Source: Galaxea fascicularis
Taxonomy: Eukaryota; Cnidaria; Anthozoa; Scleractinia; Euphylliidae
DNA length: 64,000 bases
NCBI GenBank assembly: GCA_948470475.1
Contig: OX419336.1
Coordinates: 33,160,915 to 33,224,914 of the forward strand
Reading direction: 5' to 3'
Part shown: in pieces, positions 1 through 11,051 of the stretch
Layout: the number at the start of each line of letters is the position of its first letter
Numbering within the stretch: position 1 is the first letter of the stretch
The notes under the pieces: model-generated
What the model saw: the letters and a program-made list of their open reading frames with translations, nothing else
Databases searched by the model: none
Told to the model about the DNA's origin: nothing
Position numbers and translations under genes: made by a program

Positions 1-528
1 CGTGTCTGACACAAGAAAAACGAATGTCTTTTTCTCCTCAAACTAAATTTGTTGCTGTTTTTCACTAGAAAAACTGTGATGAGAGGATTTATTGTTATTT
101 AGTTTATTTTGCTTTCGCTGATATTTGATTTTTAGTTTCAACTAATCCACAAATACAACCTGTTGCGATTCATTGAAGTGTTAACTGTTCTGTAAAATCA
201 TAACTTTTAATGTAATTGCTTAATTAAAGAGGGCTCTCATGTAAAACAGTTTACCTAATTTATTTTAGTTTTAGATAGTTTATATTACGAATTTTGTAAC
301 TAGTATTTTAATAGTAGTACCCGTAGTGTAACTGTGGATAAATAAAGTTTCAATTTTTTTTTTTTATTTGAACTGTAACAAACATTCAAACTGTAACGTA
401 ACCTATTGGAAGCCGTTATCCATCTGTGTAACGTTTGGAAGTGATTTATATTGTAAACGAGAAATTCCGTTATATCCAATTACTGTTTTACAAGTCAGTG
501 TACCACGTAATAATTGGTTATGAGTTTT
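1..528. other. AT-rich stretch without a recognisable gene
   Basis: No coding signature seen on either strand. The only notable signal is an AATAAA followed by a T-run near 341-366, listed separately. Confidence 0.5.
341..366 (+). terminator. possible polyadenylation signal with T-run
   Basis: AATAAA at 341-346 is followed within about ten bases by a run of more than ten T. It could be the 3' end of a plus-strand transcript whose body lies left of the window, or simply AT-rich sequence. No upstream coding exon is visible to decide. Confidence 0.25.
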
Positions 529-774
529 CAGGGGCGGATCCAGGAATTTCTGAAAGGGGGGGGGGGGGGTTGTACACTACCGAAGTAGCCTTGAACACCA
601 ATGGTGTTGAAGGCGAGTAACTTGACAAGCAGTCGAATGGTAAAAGTGAAAAAATTTCGTAAAAACAATTTTATTCTATTATTATTTTACGAAGAATCAA
701 GCAAAATAACAAAAAAAAAAATTCTGAAAGGGGGGGTTGCAACCCCCTCAACCCCTCCCCTGGATCCGCCTCTG
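529..774. mobile_element. MITE with CAGGGGCGGATCC-type TIRs and 5-bp TSD
   Basis: The termini are near-identical inverted repeats: CAGGGGCGGATCCAGG at the left and the complement of CAGAGGCGGATCCAGG at the right. GTTTT flanks both sides (524-528 and 775-779), a candidate 5-bp target-site duplication. Both ends carry an inner G-run or C-run next to TTCTGAAAG. It has no transposase and only meaningless short ORFs. The arrangement is that of a non-autonomous DNA transposon. The superfamily is not assigned; another element with CAGGG ends and a 5-bp TSD lies at 11052-11423. Confidence 0.75.
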
Positions 775-1535
775 GTTTTTAATGGCGTGATCTCATCACC
801 TAAGACTGTGTTTTTGGTATAAATAGATGTGTATCGTGGTCTTTATTTCTTTGGTTACGTCCTTGGTATTGAGCTCCACGTTGGCGCCAAGTTCTGTGTG
901 GATATCTGCATGTCTCGAAAATATTCGCTTGCCGCGTAATAGATCCCGACCTCTCTGCAGCAAGCGAATGTTCCCCAAGAACAAGCCTTTCCCTAAGAAG
1001 TTTTATAGAGTTTTCCCGTCCCCCCGCCTAGCTACCTCGCGCTGGGATCTTTCGCTCACAACGCAGGGGAAGCTTTCATTATTTCGTTATTCATCGGCTA
1101 CTTATCGTAAAAGCTTTATTAAGCCCCCCCCCCCCCCTCCCTTCTCAAATAACCCCTTCCCCGCCTATTCTTCCCTTTTGGGACATGAGAGTTAAATCCA
1201 CTTTATGTGGCCCAAATGTTTTTTTTTTTTTTAAGACAAAACGCGTATACGGTACCCTCAATGCAGATTCATTGATGTTTTAATTGCAGACATTCTTATA
1301 AAACATTTAAGTTTAACTGCAATTGTTTGAGTTTTGTACAAAGACCAAAACGGCGTGTTTAAAATTTGAAATACCCCCCTACCCCCCTCTCCCTGTTAAG
1401 CCTCCCTCTCTTAATGACGCCTGAAATTAAATAAGCTCCGCGGGGAATAAATAGAGCTTTTACGGCATTCAGTTTTCAAACCACAAAGGAGGCATGGCAT
1501 TTTCATTGCTTGTTTTATTAATTGGGAACTTGAGG
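775..1535. other. intergenic stretch with homopolymer C-runs
   Basis: No supported gene. A 62-residue open frame on the minus strand (796-984) has protein-like composition and might be an orphan exon, but it has no convincing splice context or recognised family. C-runs near 1125-1140 and 1374-1395 sit in low-complexity sequence. Confidence 0.4.
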
Positions 1536-1540
1536 CTGGG

Positions 1541-1610
1541 TATACGTATTAGCTATGCCGCACTGATGAGGCCTAATAAGGCCGAAACAGATGTCCATGG
1601 CTGCTAATGC
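1541..1610 (+). ncRNA. hammerhead-ribozyme-like motif with minimal stem III
   Basis: The catalytic core is intact by eye. CTGATGA (1563-1569) is followed by a perfect stem II, GGCCT-AATA-AGGCC (1570-1583), then GAAA (1584-1587). Next comes a three-base-pair stem III, ACA pairing with TGT across two bases (1587-1594), and the cleavage-site C (1595), so the site triplet is GUC. Stem I would pair ATTAGC (1549-1554) with GCTAAT (1603-1608). The core-proximal part of stem I is mismatched, so this copy may be weak or dead. Hammerheads with very short stem III are known from metazoan retroelements (for example Penelope-like elements), where they act as dimers. No flanking reverse transcriptase is visible here. 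Confidence 0.6.
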
Positions 1611-2610
1611 TCAGGCTCAAAATTTATTTGGTAAATTTAAGGGGTAATGCCCGCTACCATGTGGCCTTAGTGCCCAATGAGTTGCTTTCAGCTTACCTAG
1701 ACACATTAATTTGTGAGGCATTCTTGTCACTCGAAGCCAATCCCACAAGCTTAACGTTTTCGTTTAACCAAAGCCTGCTATTACGGAGCCACTTTCAGTT
1801 CCGGCCCAACTAGAGAGCCGTCAAGGTTGTCCACGTTTCTACTTTGTAACGGGTACGCATACTAGTCCTTCTCGCCATGTTAGTCGGGTGACCACGTCTT
1901 TGGTGCTTCTACGTTTTTGAAGTTTTCTACTCTTGTGCAATTGGTCAGTTGTTTGCGGACTTTGTTTACACCGCCTGTTGTTAAATACTTGGGGCCGATT
2001 ATTTAAACGAAGTCTAAGTTAATCATATTGTTTAGGGCTGAGCCGCGGTTTAGACGTTGTCTCGCTAAAAAAACAGCTGAACGATGTTTAAAATTAATTA
2101 TTAAAACGCGACTGAACCATGTTTTCTCGGGTCAGTGGCTATACCATGTCTCACGAGGAAATGCATTGTCTGCGGAGTTATTTCGTATGCAAATTTCCGG
2201 ATAGCGGTTGTGTCTCTGCAACATGTCTGCTAGAATTGGCTGAATTGGGTAGAGACTTTCAAGAAGTGGAAAGCAAAGGCTATGAAAGCAAAACGTTGGC
2301 AAAAAAGGCAAAGGCATGGGAGGAAATTTTAACTAAATATAACTCCCAAAATTCGAACGATATCAAACGCGACCTCAGACAGCTTAAAGGATACTGGAAC
2401 CGGCTGAAACTTCAGTCGAAAAAGGAGTATGACTGCATATCGCCGTGAAGCAAGAAAAACTGGTGGAGGAAAAGCTCCTGCCTCCCCAAGGGAAGTAAGC
2501 AAATTAGTAGCGGACGTAATCCCAGCCTCAGTTAATCCTCTAGAGTAGGAATTTGATGATGATGATGATACAGGAGATGAACTTGATTTAAGGCAGGACC
2601 AAGACGAGAG

Positions 2611-3548
2611 GTTTTGTTTTGTTTTGTTTTATTAGTGAGACTGTCAACACATTGAAATTATACACATTGAAATGAATCTATCATGAAACATAAATAAATA
2701 AATATGTTATGCAACTTTCATAGTGTAAAAAGGTACATGAACTTAATAAGAATTAAGACAGACAAAATAACTGTACGATGATTCGGTTACCCACAGTTAG
2801 CATAGCTATTCGAGGTGGGTAACAATATTAGCGATGCATTTTTAAGACGTGGAAGAATTCAAAATTTTTGGAAATATACTTGTAATAGTGAAAGTGAAAA
2901 CAACAATAAACAATAAAAGTAAACAAATAAGTAAGCTTAGATAAGTAAGGAAGAGAGACGAGAAGAAGTAATCGCCCTAATGTCAACATAGACCTCCTCA
3001 ATCTCTAAGATCTTTAAGAGTAATTTACGCAATTTTTGCTTAAAAAGTGTTTTACTCAACTTGCGTAACTTAGGAGGAATTTTGTTCCAAATTTTTGCCC
3101 CAGTTCTTGAAAAGGATAGTAACTGTTGATTAGTTCTAGATCCTTGGATGTGAAAATTACCATCAGCTCAAAATCTGGTATAGTGAGAGTGTATAAAGTC
3201 AGAACGGATGAAAAGATCAGTAATTTTGGAGGGAGCGCAATGGTTAGCAACGTCATGCATGAGGGTAGCCATATACTTGAAGAAAAGTAAATTCAAAGGT
3301 AATATGCTAGAGCTTAGAAACGGAGGAATTGCATAAGCTCTGCAGTCAGAGAAGTATATTAAACGAAGAGCTCTTTTTTGTAAAATAAATACTTTGTTCA
3401 AATAACAATTAGCAGCTTGGCCCCAGGCGGTAACACCATAAGAAATGTATGGCTCAATTAACGAACGATAAAACGATAGAACTATAAGAGGGAAGTTATT
3501 GTATGCGACGAAGAGCCAAGTCTACTTGCTGACGGTAAAGCTATTAGC
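2611..3548 (-). mobile_element. CR1-like LINE fragment, C-terminal end of ORF2
   Basis: Read on the minus strand from about 3548, the conceptual protein has the tail typical of CR1-group reverse transcriptases: PYISYGVTAWGQ, then NKVFILQKRALRLIYFS, then a stop near 3170. After the stop comes SRTGAKIWNKIPPKLRKLSK, before a 3' end rich in ATAAATAAATAA near 2690-2705. Only the 3' part of the element is present, as expected from 5'-truncated retrotransposition. It lies inside the Harbinger Myb-like gene. Confidence 0.75.
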
Positions 3549-3562
3549 AGGAAAGGATCGGC

Positions 3563-4080
3563 AAAAGTAATAATAATAAATAATAATAAATAGATCTATA
3601 TAACGCCATATCCACTAGCTGCACTATGGCGCTTTACAATACTATAATTAAAAAGAGAATGACTACATTAAAAAAATAATGAGAATAAAAGTATTCACAA
3701 AAAAGCATTTTTGAAGAGGTAAGTCCTCAGACTTTTCTTAAAAGTAGCTAAAGAAATACCAGGCTGTCTGATATGAATGGGCAGAGCATTCCACAACCGT
3801 GGACCAGCGACTGCAAAAGCTCTGTCACCATAAGTCTTTTGAATAGACCTTGGAACAAGCAGAAGAGACTGATTGGATGACCTGAGACTACGTCTGGGGA
3901 TATACTGTGTTAGTAAATCACTAATATACGTAGGGGCTAAAGCATTCAGAGACTTCAAAACCAACAATAAGATTTTAAAAACAATGCGATGCTCCACTGG
4001 TAGCCCAATGGATCTCAAAAAGTATGACCAAATTTAGAAAGACGCGAGGATAGTGAGAAGTACAGTAATTTTCAATCGCT
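3563..4080 (-). mobile_element. L2-like LINE fragment, 3' end
   Basis: The 107-residue minus-strand frame 4018-3695 is the classic L2-group C-terminus, with LPVEHRIVFKILLL, then TYGDRAFAVAGPRLWNALP, then FKKSLRTYLFK. Downstream on that strand is a GCGCCATAG segment and an ATT-rich terminal repeat (3563-3590), also usual for the group. The element is 5'-truncated and abuts the CR1-like fragment, so two independent insertions hit the same place. Confidence 0.8.
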
Positions 4081-4544
4081 TCTAATTTTTTTTAACATGA
4101 CAATTTATTACATAATTCACAGTTATTAATAATCAGATTATATTACATTGACAGGTACAGACGCAAAAGACCAGATTCCCGGCCTTGAGGAGGAGGACCC
4201 ATTCTTGACCATGGGGAGTGAAGAACTTAACTTGAAAATGAAGGTCGTAAAACTAAAAGAATGGAAGCTAATGCACCAATGCAATAACATGGGAATCAGT
4301 TTGCCACCTGCACACCACACAAGCGAGGAAAATTCGTAACCCAACCTGTTGTTTGAACTGTTTTGAACTTTGAAATATTCATGTCATAAAATGTTACCAA
4401 CACAAGTTTCAAAACAAAAGAATTAAAGATTAATTAATTGCGGTGAATGCTCTCTTTTGTTTCCTATATTGTTGTCAGTGAATCTTACATGCAATTTAAT
4501 TCAATCATTAATCTTATTAAGCAAAGTATCGTGAAATAATGGGT

Positions 4545-5450
4545 TGGCGTTTGGCATTCCCACTTGCGTCTGCTGGAGCAACAATGTCAAAAGGAACATC
4601 GTCATCTTCAATGTCTTCATCAAAGTCTTGCTCTCGATGCATAAAGGGGAAATTATGCATCACTGCAGTGGCCACAATAATGACGAGGGTATTCGCCTTG
4701 GTGGTGCGCAGTCCTAAGTGCAGACACGGAAACCGTCACTTTAGCAATCCAAAGCATCGGCACAATAACACACCGTAGTACGCCCATGTTACAATATTGC
4801 ACTCAACATGTAGCGCACTTCTCCTACATGCTTTGGCTTGAGGATTGGTGTCATTAAATATGCTCTACAAGCGTTTCCACTGTCTCCCACAAGAATGCCA
4901 TCAAGAGCACTATCCGTTAATTTGTCTGCGATCTTGCTGTTCTCAAAATTACGTGAGTCGTGAGTTGATCCAGGCCAGCGGGCTACGATGCCGGTTGGTA
5001 ATAAAGGCATCGCTATCACAAACGGCTTGGACCTTGATGGAGTAAAACTGCTTTCTGTGCATTTTCTTTGTTTGGACATATGATCCTGATGTGGGTACAA
5101 TTGATGGCCCCGATCACACCTGGAAAATGCGCAACATGATAAAACTTTCTCTCAGGGTGTCAGCCAGGTTCTCTGGGAATGACAGGTGACAGGAATTGTC
5201 CTTTTTGTTTTGCAATAGCCCTTGAAACCTTGTGAATGACTATGCATGCAGCAATACAGACACACAAAATAAATCGCCAATAACCCTCTGGAAAGCAATT
5301 AGCACTTGCTGCATTGGTGTAAGCAGCAGGCCTCTCCTTGATTGATGTTGAAGGTCTTTATCCAAAATTTTTACGAGGTCACTGACTAAGTCCTTTCTAA
5401 GGCGAAAACGCAATCGAAAGTCTTGGTCTTCGTATTCCTCTAATGGGTTA
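4545..5450 (-). pseudogene. HARBI1-like transposase (DDE_Tnp_4), frameshifted
   Basis: On the minus strand the fragments appear in family order. An N-terminal part near 5450-5310 has EYEDQDFRLRFRLRKD and LTPMQQVLIAFQ. A GVIGAINCTHIRI motif near 5120-5080 holds an Asp-to-Asn change at the usual DCTH site. RWPGSTHDSRNFENS and DGILVGDSGNACRAYLMTP lie within 5000-4840, and a VIIVATAVMHN block lies near 4670. At least two frameshifts and internal stops separate them. The family cuts and joins the transposon ends; this copy is inactive. Confidence 0.8.
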
Positions 5451-5730
5451 ATCTATCCCTAAGGTGTCGAACATGTATATTACGTCGATTGGCGTAGTTT
5501 TTTTTTAGCTGTTTGTAGCGCAGAGGTCCCTCCATTTCAAAATGCCTGGGTGATCATGAAAATATTGTTAAACAGCGTTTCACCTACCTTTGAGCAGGTC
5601 TAACCTACTATTGTTCCTTAGTCGGTGTTTAGAAACGGTATAGACACGGTCTAAACACCGCTATGGGAAAACACATGGGTTAGACGATGACTTTCATAAA
5701 CGTTGTCCAAAATTCGTTTAAATAATTGGC

Positions 5731-6276
5731 TGTTCATGTTTCTTCTACGATGCGTCACTGCCTTTAGGTCAAAGAAAACAACAGCGGCTCGCGTTTTTCC
5801 AATGAGTCGTAATCCGTTTCCACCTTAACCACCCGTGGCCAAGAGCACTTATTCGTAGTTTTTATGAACTAGTGGAGTAAGTTTTGATCAGCTGGGATTG
5901 TGTCAGTAAATAATCTCTTAAAATAGCTCCTTTAAATTTGCAACAACAAAACAACAAGGAAGAGCAACAACTCTTTATTTATTCTTTCTAACTCTTTCAA
6001 TGCTTACAATGTTCATTTGGGTAATTTTTAAAGCGTTCATTATAACGCTTCTCAGCGAAGCACTTGGCTGCCGTAGCATCACACTCGCAAAGGGAAGAAC
6101 GGCACTGGCCACGGACCCAGTAATACGATGCCGGTTCTGAAATCAAGATAAATTCCAAGAGTCAAACAAACGAGGCATTGCATGATCAGTTGTTTTTGGT
6201 TGCCACAGTACAAAACGCCACAGTAAGCGTGGACAATTCGTTGTACATGGACGATCTCCTCTACTCCTATCATAGA
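5731..6276. other. intergenic stretch, nothing recognised
   Basis: No gene, repeat family or structured RNA was recognised. Confidence 0.4.
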
Positions 6277-6407
6277 CTACGACTGCATCACGCAGTCACA
6301 TACTCCAATTTTAATCATATATGACTCCTAATTGCATCGCGCAGTCACATTGAAGCATATCAACCATACACGACTCTTAACTGCATCGCGCAGTCACATT
6401 AAAGCAT
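6277..6407. repeat. three imperfect tandem copies of a ~55-bp unit
   Basis: Three copies of a unit centred on TGCATCGCGCAGTCACAT occur with ACT-rich linkers (starting near 6277, 6325 and 6379). The core CTGCATCGCGCAG is nearly palindromic. It has no coding sense. It could be a decayed minisatellite or part of an undefined repeat. Confidence 0.6.
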
Positions 6408-6571
6408 GTAAGAGATGCAACCAACCAACCACCCAAGCGAGTCGTGTGGGAAATGAAATGAAAGATATTTTGCATCTTCAAATAGGAACTGGAAATTATG
6501 CATTGTAACGTAATTAAAAGGGCGTATAATTAGTTTACAATGTCATGCCCTTCTCCATCCCTTCCCTTTTC

Positions 6572-6783
6572 TTACAGTCTTTCCCGTGAAACCGTGAACA
6601 CCAGAAAAAAATTGTGGAATGTTTATTGTTTCGCGACCAATCAGAAGCAACATGAAACCACAACGTAATTACCGTTACTGTTTGCGGTTTAGTTTTCTCA
6701 TGCGTGATTGGCTTTTTACTTGAAACACAATAACATTCCATAGATATTTCAGGTGTTCACGGTTTTAAGGGAAAGACTGTAAA
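6572..6783. mobile_element. foldback MITE with long TIRs
   Basis: Left arm TTACAGTCTTTCCC (6572 on) and right arm GGGAAAGACTGTAAA (to 6783) are complementary. The complementarity continues inward for about 90 bases per arm, including GTGAACACC and AATCA blocks, so the whole 212-bp element can fold into one hairpin. No ORF. Confidence 0.75.
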
Positions 6784-9390
6784 CATTGTATTATGTCTAA
6801 TTTATTGCGATAAGGTGGAGTAAATAAATAATAAATAAATAATAATAAATAAATGGACGAAAATACGAAAGATTTATCTAACTGTGGAAAAGGAAATACA
6901 CTTGTGTAAATATAAATCTTTGCGCAACGAAACTACACCTTAATCGTTATCTGCACGGCCACCCAAACCTGTTCGGTCAAACTCCTGCACTAGGTGACCG
7001 CAGTCTGACATCTTGAATGTTAAAAAAAAAGCATTTTATTGTAAAAAAAATGTCGCGCATGAAGCGAATTGCGTCATTACGCCACATAAAAATAAACCGA
7101 GTAAAATTACAACTTGTCAACTTGTCAACTTGATAAAAAATTGCTACAGGTAATTGATAATGTTGGGAAACATCCAGCTAGAGATCATGAGCCTTAAGGC
7201 ACATGTGGGGGGAGAAACTTTTCTTAAAGCGTTTTTTTTTTTTTACATTTCATCAGCGATGGTCTATCGTTAAAGCGTAGGGAGCGGCCGTGCGCGCGCG
7301 CCTGAGTCGGTGGCATAAGATGGTGAAGGCGCGATGGGGCTCCTTGATCTTTTACAATGAGAGGCTGACAGAATTTCGCTTACCACAGCTCCTGCAACTT
7401 TTAGTTGAATACGGCGCGAAATACCTAAGCACGAGAGAAAGAGGGCATTTATTCCTCAAGCTATCGTAGCAGAAGTCATGGGCTTGGCAGCATCTGCAAC
7501 GGAAAGAAACTCTAGCAGCTGTACAATCAACCAACGGAAATAATGGAACCAGTTACAAGGACTGGAAGCAATGCGGAAGGAAGGAAGGAAGGAAGTATAA
7601 GCTCTAACGTAATTGGAATTGTTTAATTGGCTGCTGCTTAAATGGTGTCGCTCACACTGAGAAATAACTTGACGCAAGACTTATCAACATCTTGTACGAA
7701 AAAGGAAGGTTATTTGGAACGGCTTCAAGTTTTTCTCAGCTCCTAACTATGGAGAGAAAAGTAAGAGCTGAAAATGGATAATATTGGGAGCATCTACGCC
7801 TCAAAAATGACAAATCTCTCTTTGAAGCCCTAGATAATATTGGGAGCATCTACGCCTTTAAAATGACAACTCTCTCTTTGAATGCCTGGAATACTGGAAT
7901 ATGGCTATGCACCACTCACCTGTCCAGATCGTCGACTGGGCTGCCTTTCCCACCAAGTCCACACCAGCAACCATAACCAAGGAAATCAATAGGGCTTCTG
8001 CCAGTAGCGCACTTTATCATGCTACTGAATTCTATCAAAACACCTCGCTTGCTTGACTCGAAATGTCTCTCTCTTTCTAGGATAGCGGCAAATAATATGT
8101 GTCACATAGTGCATTGAGATAGCAAAAGACACTTATGAAGGTGATTCGGGACCTTTCAGGTGACTTTTACTTTCATTCATGACGGGATTAAGTTTTTTTG
8201 TCATTTTCGTAACGTTTCGTCTCTTTTTCCTCTGCCCTTCTGTGAAAGCGATCACTTTGGTTTCAAGTAGATCAATTATTTTAGTTCATAGGTACCATTA
8301 CGCACCCTGTATTAGCATGGAAACGATATTTAGAAGTCCCATGCAAATATAAGCTTCCAAATTCATTCTAAAGGACAAAATTAAGTTGAATATTTCAGTA
8401 GATTTTTTACTACAATTTAAAGGTAACTATCATACTTACTTCCTGAACTTTCCTTAATATCCTCGTCGATCCTGATCCGCTGGTGAAATAATAACGTTTA
8501 TACTTTTCTTTATACCGAACGTAACAAGGCCAACAAGGGAAATCACTGATAAAGGAAAAAGATTCTATTCTGCAAGGGCTCGTTTCTCGAAAGTCCCGTA
8601 AACTTTTCGGGTCCGAAAAGCCATTTCAAAACCTTCGATCCGGCCGCTTATTCTAAAAACCTGGCCTTTTACTATGATTTCAAGATACAAAAGCAAGCAG
8701 AAGTTTCCAGAATACATGTCGTGCACTATTTAAATTAAGAGTTTATACAACCGGCTTACCGACTCAGTTACAAATGAACAAATGAGTCCATTCAGTACTA
8801 GAAAGTGGACAAACCATGCCAGCATCTTTTGCAGCTTGTCTTGAGATAGATACGACTGACTGACTGACTGTATGTTTGAGACAACAAATTGAATAATGTC
8901 CTATTACCTGAGTATACAAAGATGCACTATTTGTCAACCACCGGACGAGTCCCAAGAATATAGGTAGACCGGTTTTTATGCTCCCTGCAGTCCGTTGCTA
9001 AACAATATTCTTCTATCGAATTACCCAAACAGTGAAAAAGGAAATATCCCAATCGAGAATAAGTAGCCCCTTGCAACAAACAAATTGGTAATTTCGCCTT
9101 CAATTTGGATTGGTTAAAATAGATAATAACGTGGAGGACGGATGACAAACATTAATTTTTTTTGCGAAAGATATCCCACTATCTCTCTTACAATCACTCA
9201 GCAAAATATCTAGTAGGAATAACATAATAAAAAAATTTTTCAACCTTTTTTTCTTGAAAATTTTCACAAAATAGCACCTGCTGTTCAACAATAATGAGCG
9301 CCGGGGAAGACTAAAAGATTGTGTTTATTCAACTTAGCAACCAGCGATTCATTGTAACAATCCATTTATAAAAGTGATAATTTGAACTCC
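6784..9390. other. gene-free repeat-bearing stretch
   Basis: No supported gene. A TIR-less dispersed repeat fragment beginning GGCTCGTTTCTCGAAAGTCC lies near 8578; a similar sequence recurs near 27770. GGAAGGAAGG microsatellite sequence occurs near 7576-7595. The short ORFs here have no protein-like composition. Confidence 0.4.
7777..7888. repeat. two-copy 56-bp tandem duplication
   Basis: Unit 1 starts at 7777 and unit 2 at 7833, each beginning GATAATATTGGGAGCATCTA and ending with CTCTCTTTGAA plus a few bases. The copies differ by only a few substitutions, so the duplication looks recent. Confidence 0.75.
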
Positions 9391-9391
9391 T

Positions 9392-9500
9392 GAATTTTTT
9401 TCAGGCTTCTTTACGCAATTGTAAAAATTGCGATCATAACTGCCACGATCATTCTTCATTTGATTTCATATCCGCAGTTCACATATGATTTCTTTCATAT
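9392..9500 (+). repeat. SINE-like dispersed repeat
   Basis: The block TCAGGCTTCTTTACGCAATT followed by ATTGCG, CTGCCACGATCATTCTTCAT and CCGCAGTTCA recurs, inverted, twice at 16720-16960. Next to one of those copies is a B-box-like GGTTTAAACC, which suggests a tRNA-derived short retroelement family. It is non-coding. Confidence 0.5.
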
Positions 9501-10243
9501 GCATCATTCACTAAAAGTGATAATTTCGTTTGCGTCTCTTATCGTTGCTGGTTTTCATGTGATGCCATTCCAAGTAATGGCTGACCAAAATTGGGAATGC
9601 TAATTGGATGGCCTGTTTTATTCCCGGCTTTAACTTACTCCCGCAGTACATGCTATGTTTTGTAATGTTTGAAAAGTGGTCAAATGGTCCAAATGAAGTG
9701 CATTTGTTAAATACATGTACATTTGTTACACTCCCATTCAAAATTTATTACACAAATTTATTCAATGCTCAGAGAGATAGCTGACTAGGCGTCAGTGGCT
9801 GATCTGCCCAAGATTATGCAGCGCGGTGATTAGTGGGAACCCATCCAACCAACGCGCATGCGCATGGAACAAAAGGGCTGCACTAATGTTCACTGAATGC
9901 ACTAATGACATCCCTTACGGGAGGAGGTGCCCTGCACACAAAAAGCTAGAGTCGCTTTAGCTTACAGATCTACATAACAGCTCTCCTAAGAATATAATGG
10001 CTCAAGAACATAGGGCCTCCCAACTAAATACAAAAGTTCTTTTTGTACACTGCTTATGACTATGAGCGAATGGCACATGTAAGCAAGTGTTCAGTGGCAC
10101 GGAAAGGAAACTGGGGTTAACCGCACACGGCTCATTTTGATAGCTGTGTATCAGGACGGGTCGGTACCGCGCGTCGTCTGTTAGAATAGCTTTACATTAA
10201 GAGCCAGCGATCGCAGATGTTGGCCCACCTACTAAGCTATTTA
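9501..10243. other. intergenic stretch, nothing recognised
   Basis: No gene or structured element supported on either strand. Confidence 0.4.
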
Positions 10244-10325
10244 ACAATTATTCCTCGAGCCCGAACGGGCTATGAGTCAATAGCCCATTCGGCCTTCAGC
10301 CTCATGGGCTATTGACTCAGAGGCC

Positions 10326-10366
<41 letters not shown>

Positions 10367-10740
10367 GTTGGTCAAAAAAATATCGAGACAAAACATCTTT
10401 AGCTAGTTAAAGCTATAGACTTTAATTCTTATTTGCCGCCAAACCATTATAAATACGGCAACATTTGTCAACAGTTCAAATTTATTTTTGTGCATTCCTA
10501 CCGTGAAATGTCTTCATTACATATTTAGTTGACTTCTTTATAGATTTTGGTATAAATTTATGCAATAATGAGCTCAAATACTCGTCCGAAACTTCAGCAA
10601 AATTCGATTCAGCCGCCATTGTTTTGGTTTTCAAAGCCGGCGCTTTTCGCTATTAGTGGGCTATAATAAATAGCCTACTAGTAGCTCAACCAATCAGAAC
10701 GAAGCATTGATTATAGACCACTAGTTGGATTTTACTAATA
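10244..10740. mobile_element. nested foldback element (palindrome within TIRs)
   Basis: An inner palindrome (10244-10348) starts CAATTATTCCTCGAGCCC and ends with the complementary GAGGAATAATTG. The arms carry GGGCTATTGACTC. Outside it, AGTAAAATCCAACTAGTTGG (10352 on) is complementary to CTAGTTGGATTTTACT ending at 10735. The same architecture, with CAATTATT and TTTTAGTA boundaries and an internal CAACCAATCAG, is found at 22927-23412, so the two are one family. Confidence 0.65.
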
Positions 10741-11051
10741 AGGTTTATACCTTTCCATAGAAATTACAGCCGAACAGAACTTTTACTGTAGTACACCTTA
10801 CATAATTATAGACATTTATATATTTATATATTTTTTATATTTCTTTTGTTTATTTTACAGAAGGCCTTAGGGTCATCAGTTTAATAACTGTCACGTGCTA
10901 CCCTCTTAAATTGATTGACTGATTTGTTGTATATTCGTCGGTATTACATCGATCCTTCCCATAGTGCACCGTATTTACTGTGTAGGGGATGTGGTATTTT
11001 CCATGACATGGTATAAAACAGTTATGCAAAACTTTCTAGTAATATACCATA

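Larger units (their letters stand above)
2119..4339 (+). pseudogene. Myb/SANT-like protein of the Harbinger element, interrupted
   Basis: From ATG 2119 the frame encodes a helical trihelix/Myb-like domain rich in K, R and W, with a motif like LKGYWNRLK that is typical of Harbinger accessory DNA-binding proteins. The frame is lost near 2436: residues RREARKTGGGKAP continue in the +1 frame, and a stop follows near 2546. An acidic tract follows to about 2611. The gene is then cut by about 1.5 kb of LINE sequence. Its charged C-terminal helix resumes at 4148-4339 (ending near HHTSEENS). In active elements this protein helps the nuclease enter the nucleus and bind the ends; this copy cannot. Confidence 0.75.
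1994..5730. mobile_element. degenerate PIF/Harbinger DNA transposon
   Basis: The ends are inverted repeats of about 18 bp: GCCGATTATTTAAACGAA at 1994-2011 and its near-complement at 5713-5730, one mismatch. Inside are the two genes typical of the superfamily, converging on each other: a Myb/SANT-like DNA-binding protein (plus) and a HARBI1-like DDE nuclease (minus). Both are broken, and two LINE fragments sit inside the Myb-like gene, so the copy is dead. The exact outer boundary and the expected 3-bp TSD could not be fixed. Confidence 0.8.

Noticed and set aside
1991..1993. Harbinger TSD next to the left TIR
   Set aside because: No matching 3-bp duplication could be aligned at 5731-5733, so no TSD is claimed.
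6277..6407. CRISPR-like array
   Set aside because: Only three diverged units with similar linkers in a eukaryotic context and no cas genes.
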